DNA of 5,224 nt from Bacteroidales bacterium (GTDB taxonomy: Bacteria > Bacteroidota > Bacteroidia > Bacteroidales > WCHB1-69): positions 1 through 5,224 of the forward strand of contig JAKSMH010000118.1 in NCBI GenBank assembly GCA_024400715.1. Reading direction: 5' to 3'. The translations under genes and the position numbers were made by a program. The first letter of the stretch is position 1. Every line of letters begins with the position of its first letter. Below the pieces are notes generated by a model, which was given only the letters and a program-made list of their open reading frames with translations, made no database searches and was not told the DNA's origin. Shown here in pieces: positions 1-4,734 of the stretch.

Positions 1-25
1 CTACGGCCACAGATGTGTTTTTCAT
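1..25 (-). CDS. Start of a leftward gene, cut by the window edge (product unknown)
   Basis: An ATG on the minus strand (complement of 23-25) opens a frame reading M-K-N-T-S-V-A-V before the window ends, so only eight codons are visible. The case for a real gene is its upstream layout. A perfect TAnnTTTG box (TATTTTTG, 53 down to 46) lies exactly 20 nt before the ATG, the same box and the same distance as for the exonuclease gene at 713. It is also the expected place for a gene, about 190 bases beyond the exonuclease stop in the same direction. No Shine-Dalgarno sequence is present, which is normal for Bacteroidetes. Eight residues are too few to name a product, and the lack of a stop in so short a stretch proves nothing. 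This call is an inference from promoter and start-codon geometry. Confidence 0.45.
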
Positions 26-45
26 AAATAATAAATTTAGAACTG

Positions 46-53
46 CAAAAATA
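46..53 (-). promoter_or_regulatory. Candidate Bacteroidetes -7 promoter box for the leftward edge gene
   Basis: The minus strand reads TATTTTTG, a full match to the Bacteroidetes -7 consensus TAnnTTTG, and it is followed after 20 nt by an ATG. No good -33 TTTG is seen at the usual distance; the nearest is a TTCG at a slightly long spacing (complement of 76-79). Transcription would begin roughly at 38-43 and give a leader of about 15 nt. Confidence 0.5.
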
Positions 54-66
54 CCAAAATTTGGTA
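52..66. promoter_or_regulatory. Small palindrome overlapping the edge-gene promoter, possible operator
   Basis: TACCAAA-A-TTTGGTA is a perfect inverted repeat with 7-bp arms around one central base. It overlaps the end of the candidate -7 box and fills the near half of the spacer toward -33, where a bound repressor would block RNA polymerase. The symmetry and position are seen directly. An operator role is inference, and in AT-rich DNA a palindrome this short can arise by chance. Confidence 0.3.
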
Positions 67-93
67 ACAATTGGACGAATGCCATCTTTTTTC

Positions 94-144
94 TTGAGTT
101 TTACCCAGATTGACGATTTTTTTACCGACTTGGGTAAAACTCAA
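94..144. repeat. Perfect 14-bp inverted repeat with 23-nt loop, downstream of the exonuclease gene
   Basis: TTGAGTTTTACCCA at 94-107 is the exact reverse complement of TGGGTAAAACTCAA at 131-144. The 23-base spacer contains a run of seven T. The repeat lies 72 bases past the exonuclease stop codon and ahead of the promoter of the next leftward gene. It could fold at the 3' end of the exonuclease mRNA as a terminator or stability hairpin. It is not a textbook intrinsic terminator in that direction, because the bases after the stem on the minus strand are A-rich rather than a T run. On the plus strand a T-rich stretch (TGTTTTTT) does follow at 151-158. The termini of a tiny inserted element are another possibility. 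Confidence 0.55.
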
Positions 145-215
145 TTATTCTGTTTTTTGACGTCAAGAACATCTTTCATGGCAGTAGCTGTATTTTCAGA
201 TTAAATTCCGACTTC

Positions 216-713
216 CTATTCCAAAATCCGCAATGCGATGGCAGCACACGCCTCCGCATCCGCCAAAGCGTGGTGATGATGCTCCAGGTGGTAGCCACAA
301 GCCGCCGAGACCGTATGCAGTTGCAGGTTCTCCAACGTCTTGCCAAAATGCTTTTTGGCCGCTCGATAAGTGCAACGGAACTGATAACCGGGGTAATCCA
401 TCCGATATAGCTGAAAGGCCGCCTTCAGACAGCCCTCGTCAAACTGGCTGTTATGCGCCACCAACGGCAAACCCTTTATCTTGGGGGCCAACTGAGCCCA
501 TACTTTCGGAAAAATCGGAGCCGTGTCCGTGTCCTCATTCGACAAGCCATGCACCCGCTGACAATAGTAGTTGTAGAAATTGGGAGCCGGCTTGATTAGA
601 CTATAAAAACTATCCACCACCGCACCGCCACGCACCACCACCACGCCAACACTGCACACGCTGCTCGGAGCAAAATTGGCAGTTTCAAGATCAATAGCCG
701 CAAAATCATTCAT
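216..713 (-). CDS. DEDDh-family 3'-5' exonuclease (DnaQ/epsilon-like), single domain
   Basis: This 165-residue protein is a stand-alone DnaQ-fold exonuclease that would remove nucleotides from the 3' end of DNA or RNA with two metal ions in the cytoplasm. All five catalytic residues are visible: D8 and E10 in FAAIDLETAN (motif ExoI), D92 in the HNSQFD segment at 87-92 (ExoII), and H147 with D152 in HHALAD (ExoIII, the H-x4-D form that defines DEDDh). A conserved HGLS at 55-58 and VAHN at 85-88 also fit. There is no polymerase, helicase, GIY-YIG or BRCT domain, so it is not a PolC or DinG-type fusion. It resembles short exonucleases annotated in Bacteroides as 'DNA polymerase III epsilon subunit' or '3'-5' exonuclease'. 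Whether it proofreads, repairs or trims RNA cannot be told. The ATG at 713 is chosen because motif I follows directly and a -7 promoter box lies 20 nt upstream. It is transcribed divergently from miaB and appears monocistronic. Family assignment is firm; the substrate is unknown. Confidence 0.92.
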   Translation of the reverse strand: MNDFAAIDLETANFAPSSVCSVGVVVVRGGAVVDSFYSLIKPAPNFYNYYCQRVHGLSNEDTDTAPIFPKVWAQLAPKIKGLPLVAHNSQFDEGCLKAAFQLYRMDYPGYQFRCTYRAAKKHFGKTLENLQLHTVSAACGYHLEHHHHALADAEACAAIALRILE

Positions 714-733
714 TTCAATCGTTATTTATTTTA

Positions 734-741
734 CAAAAATA
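734..741 (-). promoter_or_regulatory. Candidate -7 promoter box of the exonuclease gene
   Basis: TATTTTTG on the minus strand matches TAnnTTTG in full and lies 20 nt before the exonuclease ATG. Both the octamer and the spacing equal those at 46-53 ahead of the edge gene. No clear -33 TTTG is present at 19-21 bp; the corresponding stretch reads TTCAG. Confidence 0.55.
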
Positions 742-769
742 CAACATTAAACAATACTATCTGAATTAT

Positions 770-813
770 CCTGTGCAAAAATAGCACAAGGGTGTGCCTT
801 TTTTGGGCACAGG
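770..813. repeat. Alternating TGTGC/GCACA words able to form mutually exclusive hairpins
   Basis: Four copies alternate: TGTGC at 772-776, GCACA at 784-788, TGTGC at 793-797 and GCACA at 807-811. Extended pairings are CCTGTGC (770-776) with GCACAGG (807-813), and TGTGCC (793-798) with GGCACA (806-811) across a T-rich 7-nt loop. Neighbouring words could pair 1-2 and 3-4, or 2-3 with 1-4. The cluster sits between the divergent exonuclease and miaB genes, upstream of both candidate -7 boxes, so it would act as DNA (a protein-binding region) rather than as a leader RNA unless the promoters lie further out. The function is unknown. Confidence 0.45.
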
Positions 814-847
814 TTCTAAAACGCACGACCGCGCGTCCCCCTATCCC

Positions 848-871
848 CTATTACTTATTACCTATTACCTA
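848..871 (+). repeat. 7-bp tandem repeat (CTATTAC-type, about 3.4 copies) upstream of miaB
   Basis: CTATTAC (848-854), TTATTAC (855-861) and CTATTAC (862-868) are followed by a partial CTA (869-871), in perfect 7-bp phase with one substitution. The array ends 30 bp before the miaB -7 box, so a change in copy number would leave the core promoter intact but shift anything further upstream. It may be neutral. Confidence 0.6.
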
Positions 872-901
872 AAAAACCATCAATTATTCAAAACTTTTGT
901 A

Positions 902-909
902 TAACTTTG
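902..909 (+). promoter_or_regulatory. Candidate -7 promoter box of miaB, 4 nt from the ATG
   Basis: TAACTTTG matches TAnnTTTG fully and is followed by CAGT and the miaB ATG. In Bacteroidetes this box is centred near -7, so the transcript should start on or within a few bases of the AUG, leaving no room for an untranslated leader. No convincing -33 TTTG is found 19-21 bp upstream. An overlapping imperfect copy, AACTTTTG, is at 892-899. Confidence 0.6.
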
Positions 910-913
910 CAGT

Positions 914-2236
914 ATGAAAAACTTATTTATAGAAACTTACGGTTGCCAAATGAATGTCGCTGATAGTGAAGTGGTTGCATCTATTCTATCAGCCGATTAC
1001 AAAATTTGCGACGACATCAAGAACGCCGACCTCATCCTTTTAAATACTTGCTCCGTGCGCGACCACGCCGAACAACGAATCAGAAAACGCCTCAACGAAT
1101 TAGGCGCGCTGAAGAAAAAAAAGCCGGGACTCCAAATCGGTTTACTGGGTTGTATGGCCGAACGGGTCAAAGAAAAACTGCTGAATGAGGAAAGTGCGCT
1201 CGACTTCATTGCCGGTCCCGACGCCTATCGGAGTCTGCCCGCCTTGATACAGGAATCCGCCTTCGGGAAAACGGCCTTCAACGTGTTGTTATCTACCGAA
1301 GAGACTTACGATGACATTGAGCCCATTCGCTATGACACCAACGGCATTTCGGCCTTTATCTCCATCATGCGCGGCTGCAACAATTTCTGCAGTTACTGCG
1401 TGGTGCCCTATACCCGCGGTCGCGAACGCAGCCGAAGTTCTGAAACCATCATCCGCGAAGCCCAACAATTAATAGATCAAGGCTATAAGGAAATCACTTT
1501 ATTAGGTCAGAATGTCAATTCCTATTGTTCCAACGAAAATGGCGAAGTGGTCAATTTCGCAAAATTGTTGGAGAAGGTGGCACTGCTTTCGCCACAAGTG
1601 CGGGTACGTTTTGCCACTTCCCATCCCAAGGACATTTCCGACGAATTGATAGAAACCATTGCTAAGTATGACAACTGCTGCAAATACATTCATTTGCCCG
1701 TCCAGGCCGGCAGCAACGTGATGCTCAAACGTATGAATCGCGTCTATACCCGCGAATACTATTTGGAACGCATCGCCACCATCAAACGGCTGATACCGGA
1801 TTGCGCCATTGCCACGGACATTATCGCCGGCTACAGCGGCGAGACCGAAGAAGACCATCAGGCCACGCTGTCGCTGATGAAAGAAGTAGGCTACTGCGCC
1901 GCCTATATGTTCAAATACTCGGAACGCGACTGCACGATGGCCGCCAAACGCTTCCCCGACGACATTCCCGACGAGATCAAGGGCCGCCGCTTAGAGGAAA
2001 TTATTGCCCTGCAGCAGGAATTGTCATTGGCCCACAACCAAAAAGATATCGGCAAAACCTTTGAAGTATTGGTGGAAGGGGCTTCTAAACGCGATGCCAA
2101 CGAATATTTCGGTCGCAACAGCCAAAACAAAGTCATCATTTTCCCTAAGGAAGATGCTAAAATAGGCGAATACGCCACGGTAACCGTTCGGTCTTGCTCT
2201 CCCGCTACGCTGAAAGGCGTGTTGGCAAAAAAATAA
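914..2236 (+). CDS. miaB: tRNA-2-methylthio-N6-dimethylallyladenosine synthase (MiaB)
   Basis: MiaB is a cytoplasmic radical-SAM enzyme that adds a methylthio group to C2 of N6-isopentenyladenosine at position 37 of tRNAs reading UNN codons, which improves decoding accuracy. The 440-residue length is normal and three domains appear in order. The N-terminal methylthiotransferase domain (about 1-130) carries cluster cysteines C11 (in ETYGCQMN), C46 (NTCSVR) and C80 (GCMAER). The radical-SAM domain (about 145-370) has C155, C159 and C162 in the CxxxCxxC motif of RGCNNFCSYC, plus LLGQNVNSY at 196-204, RFATSHP at 232-238, LPVQAGS at 261-267 and TDIIAG at 301-306. A C-terminal TRAM RNA-binding domain spans about 380-440. 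These segments separate it from RimO and MtaB. One oddity is that the usual RxGTxAA segment reads R338-D-C-T-M-A-A, with Cys replacing a normally conserved Gly. The start follows a -7 box by 4 nt, with no Shine-Dalgarno sequence. The next gene begins 6 nt after the stop, suggesting one operon. Confidence 0.97.
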   Translation: MKNLFIETYGCQMNVADSEVVASILSADYKICDDIKNADLILLNTCSVRDHAEQRIRKRLNELGALKKKKPGLQIGLLGCMAERVKEKLLNEESALDFIAGPDAYRSLPALIQESAFGKTAFNVLLSTEETYDDIEPIRYDTNGISAFISIMRGCNNFCSYCVVPYTRGRERSRSSETIIREAQQLIDQGYKEITLLGQNVNSYCSNENGEVVNFAKLLEKVALLSPQVRVRFATSHPKDISDELIETIAKYDNCCKYIHLPVQAGSNVMLKRMNRVYTREYYLERIATIKRLIPDCAIATDIIAGYSGETEEDHQATLSLMKEVGYCAAYMFKYSERDCTMAAKRFPDDIPDEIKGRRLEEIIALQQELSLAHNQKDIGKTFEVLVEGASKRDANEYFGRNSQNKVIIFPKEDAKIGEYATVTVRSCSPATLKGVLAKK

Positions 2237-2242
2237 GACGTT

Positions 2243-3469
2243 ATGCTGTGTATCCTGTCACCCAAAACCTCAGCACGACTTGACTATGTCTGCCACGTCA
2301 TTTTCAAGCTGATACTGAATTTGGATTACACCATCACACAAGACGAACAAACTTACCGGCAACATCAGGATTTCAAACTGCGCTATCTTCCCAAGTCCAA
2401 TATCCTTTTTGAAAAAGACATCCGCCCTCAGGATGAAAATCTGCTTTTGCAAGACAAGCCAGCACTGGCATTTTTCCTTCTAACCAATTATGAAGAATAT
2501 CTTCCCGACTGTCCCCGCGATAAACACGGAAGAATCGTCCACGCACAATCATTTGTCGTCAGAAAACAATTATACCATCAGGCGACAGTTCATCGTATCG
2601 CTCTGAAATACAAAGAATTACTATCAAATCAAAAAGCGGATTTCCAGTGGAAAGAACAGAAATACAGATTTATTCCCACCTTTGACGTGGACATTGCCTA
2701 CGCCTTCAAAGGCAAGAGTTTTGTCCATTTTGGCGGTGCCTTGCTCAAATCGTTGCTGAAAGGGAAAATAGAAAATGCCAAAAACATCCTCAGGGCCCGA
2801 TTGGACAAGGATTTTGATGACCCTTACGATTTATACGAAACCGAAAAGAATTTGTGCGCACAACATCAACTTCAACCAAGCTATTTTATTCTCACCAGCC
2901 GTCGCAGTTTGTACGACCGCAACATCTCACCCCAAACCCCCGCTTTTGACGCGTTAATTCAGCAATTACAATCATTTGCAGACATTGGTTTACATACATC
3001 TTATTATGCTGAAGATCTGAATGACATTCTTCAGCAGAAAAAATTATTGGAAAACAAGCTGCACAATCGTGTTATTTCTTCGCGCCAGCATTTTTTAAAA
3101 GAAAAAATGCCCCAAACCTTCCAGAACCTGCTTGCCGCCGGCATCACGCACGACTATAGTCTTGGATTTTATGACCGCATCGGCTTTCGCAACGGGATGG
3201 CTATTCCTTTTCCGTTTTTCAACCTGAAAAAAGATGAAAAGACCACTCTCGTTCTTCATCCGTTGCTCTTTATGGATTCCGCTGCCATCCGGTCTGATTT
3301 TTCGGAAACGAACTACTGGAACGAACTTCAAGCTTTAATTCAGGAAGTGCAAACGGTAGGTGGAGAGATGACAGTCCTTTGGCATAACAACTTTATGCCC
3401 AAAGGTTCAAAAGAAGAGGCCTTGTTCAAAGCCAGTTTCGAGAAAATGGCCCAGGCCGCCCTTATTTAG
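2243..3469 (+). CDS. Polysaccharide-deacetylase-like protein (DUF7033-type N-terminus plus CE4-like domain)
   Basis: This 408-residue protein resembles Bacteroidetes proteins labelled 'polysaccharide deacetylase family protein', which carry an N-terminal DUF7033 region and a CE4-like (NodB-fold) domain. CE4 enzymes remove acetyl groups from carbohydrates using a metal held by Asp and two His. Visible segments are an opening ILSPKTSARLDYV (about 4-16) typical of these proteins, TFDVD with D148 and D150 in place of the CE4 TFDDG, IGLHTSYY with H251, SRQHF (280-284), ITHDYSLGF (301-309), FRNG (315-318), VLHPLLFMD with H339 and D345, and VLWHNNF with H381. The second His of the usual HxxxH metal motif is missing, so catalysis is not assured. 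There is no signal peptide or membrane segment, so it is predicted to be cytoplasmic, which is unusual for wall-acting deacetylases. It starts 6 nt after miaB and is probably co-transcribed. Its last 8 bases overlap the end of the convergent peptidase gene. The substrate is unknown. Confidence 0.8.
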   Translation: MLCILSPKTSARLDYVCHVIFKLILNLDYTITQDEQTYRQHQDFKLRYLPKSNILFEKDIRPQDENLLLQDKPALAFFLLTNYEEYLPDCPRDKHGRIVHAQSFVVRKQLYHQATVHRIALKYKELLSNQKADFQWKEQKYRFIPTFDVDIAYAFKGKSFVHFGGALLKSLLKGKIENAKNILRARLDKDFDDPYDLYETEKNLCAQHQLQPSYFILTSRRSLYDRNISPQTPAFDALIQQLQSFADIGLHTSYYAEDLNDILQQKKLLENKLHNRVISSRQHFLKEKMPQTFQNLLAAGITHDYSLGFYDRIGFRNGMAIPFPFFNLKKDEKTTLVLHPLLFMDSAAIRSDFSETNYWNELQALIQEVQTVGGEMTVLWHNNFMPKGSKEEALFKASFEKMAQAALI

Positions 3470-4733
3470 AATAGTAAAGAATGGCGTCTTCAAGAGCATC
3501 CATACAAACAGGACAATAATGATTATAGATAATCTGATGCATTGTGCAGTGCATTGAGGGACGGAAAACACCTTCCGCCACATAGCCGCCACCTTCGAAA
3601 ACGCCCAGCGCATCCTTAAATTCATCTATTGCCGGAGTGGGAATCGGCATACCCGGTTCAATCATATATTTCCATTTTGAATCAAAATCCACCAGAGTGG
3701 TCAAATTGGGTTCTATGGGTTCCACATCTTCGGGATAAAAATCACGGGTGGAAACTTCCGACTGGTAATATTCATCACCCAAGCCACCGATAAGGTGACC
3801 CATTTCGTGTACGATGACATAATCGGAATGTTCGCCTTCATTATTCACGGTACAATAATAATTATAGATGCCGCCGCCACCATATTTTTTGCTATTGCAA
3901 ATCAAAATAACGAAATCGTAGGGAGCGTCATCGGCGATAGCGTGCATTTTCCAAACATTCAGACACATCAGATAGCGGTCAAGGTCAATGACATTGTAAC
4001 TGCAATTCAAGAGCGTTTTCTTGAAAATCTTAGCATTGGGATCCGTAATCCCCGACTCTTCCGAATAGCCCTCAATCGCCCGAATATTCACGTGGTCGGC
4101 CATTTCCTTATAAGGAGAGCACTCCATAATGTGTTTTGTGAAGCGCTTGAAGTCTGCCATCATTTCCTTTTTATCCTCCTTGGCATAGCCGTCAGGAATG
4201 AATAAAATGTCGATGGCATCTCGAGAATCTGCCGCAACATGCAAATTCTTAACTTTATACTCCTTCGTCATCTTTTCGCAAGCCGTACTTTGCGGATCGA
4301 ACGAACCTTGGAACAATTCGGTGGGACGATTGTGACGGTCAAAACCCGTGAACTTGTATTTCACCAACATTTTAGGCATCGGAAAGCGCACACATTCCTC
4401 AAAAGTAGCCACTTCCTTTTCGCCGCGTTCCGTAGTACGATACTCGTAAAAAAGACAATCGCTGCTTCGGCTGTAAATCAACTTGCCGGTCAATGCGTCA
4501 AAAACCTCAAACATCAAGGTTCCGTGACGTTCAGATTCCACCAAATGGGACACGGTACCCGTCCACTGATCACCCACATAATAATTCTCAATCTCGATTT
4601 TCTCGCTCTTGCTATTTCCAATGTGTTTGTAATCAATACGAACAGTCTTGTTTTCAAAATAATAATCAAAATTCTGAGCAAATAAGCCTATAGTCATCAC
4701 CAATAGGGCAAAAGTAATAAATATTTTACGCAT
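3462..4733 (-). CDS. Secreted M64-family (IgA peptidase-type) zinc metallopeptidase
   Basis: The 423-residue product starts with a classical signal peptide: MRK, a hydrophobic stretch, then LFAQ, with likely cleavage after A19. There is no lipobox Cys, so it should be released to the periplasm or beyond. Residues about 21-150 form the M64 N-terminal domain, which opens with NFDYYF. The peptidase domain follows, with FIPDGY at 178-183, YGGGGIYNYY at 284-293 and the zinc site HEMGHLIGGLGDEYY at 309-323. H309, H313 and D320 are the expected metal ligands and E310 the catalytic base. The C-terminal FRPSMHC and CPVC segments (390-410, with C396, C407 and C410) are typical of M64. The family includes a clostridial IgA protease, but most Bacteroidetes members have no proven substrate, so IgA cleavage should not be assumed. 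A longer in-frame start at 4808 is rejected because it lies inside the upstream gene and would bury the signal peptide. The ATG at 4733 follows the transpeptidase stop by 1 nt, indicating co-transcription. Confidence 0.93.
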   Translation of the reverse strand: MRKIFITFALLVMTIGLFAQNFDYYFENKTVRIDYKHIGNSKSEKIEIENYYVGDQWTGTVSHLVESERHGTLMFEVFDALTGKLIYSRSSDCLFYEYRTTERGEKEVATFEECVRFPMPKMLVKYKFTGFDRHNRPTELFQGSFDPQSTACEKMTKEYKVKNLHVAADSRDAIDILFIPDGYAKEDKKEMMADFKRFTKHIMECSPYKEMADHVNIRAIEGYSEESGITDPNAKIFKKTLLNCSYNVIDLDRYLMCLNVWKMHAIADDAPYDFVILICNSKKYGGGGIYNYYCTVNNEGEHSDYVIVHEMGHLIGGLGDEYYQSEVSTRDFYPEDVEPIEPNLTTLVDFDSKWKYMIEPGMPIPTPAIDEFKDALGVFEGGGYVAEGVFRPSMHCTMHQIIYNHYCPVCMDALEDAILYYSK

Positions 4734-4734
4734 T

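Noticed and set aside
157..166. TTGACGTCAA, a perfect 10-bp palindrome resembling a eukaryotic CRE site
   Set aside because: It is a short single copy with no promoter beside it, and its bases also fall in the weak frame described after the exonuclease gene. Chance is the simplest explanation.
233..595. A 120-codon open frame on the plus strand
   Set aside because: It lies wholly opposite the exonuclease gene, has a Pro/Ser/Cys-rich low-complexity translation with no recognisable motif, and no promoter precedes it.
714..913. A riboswitch or small RNA in the divergent intergenic region
   Set aside because: No known riboswitch core is visible, and the candidate -7 boxes leave leaders of about 15 nt and 0-2 nt, which is too short for one.
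3795..4685. Two plus-strand open frames (3795-4205 and 4239-4685) opposite the M64 gene
   Set aside because: Their translations show no domain, and the minus-strand frame carries the complete M64 zinc site and signal peptide. They are antisense shadows.
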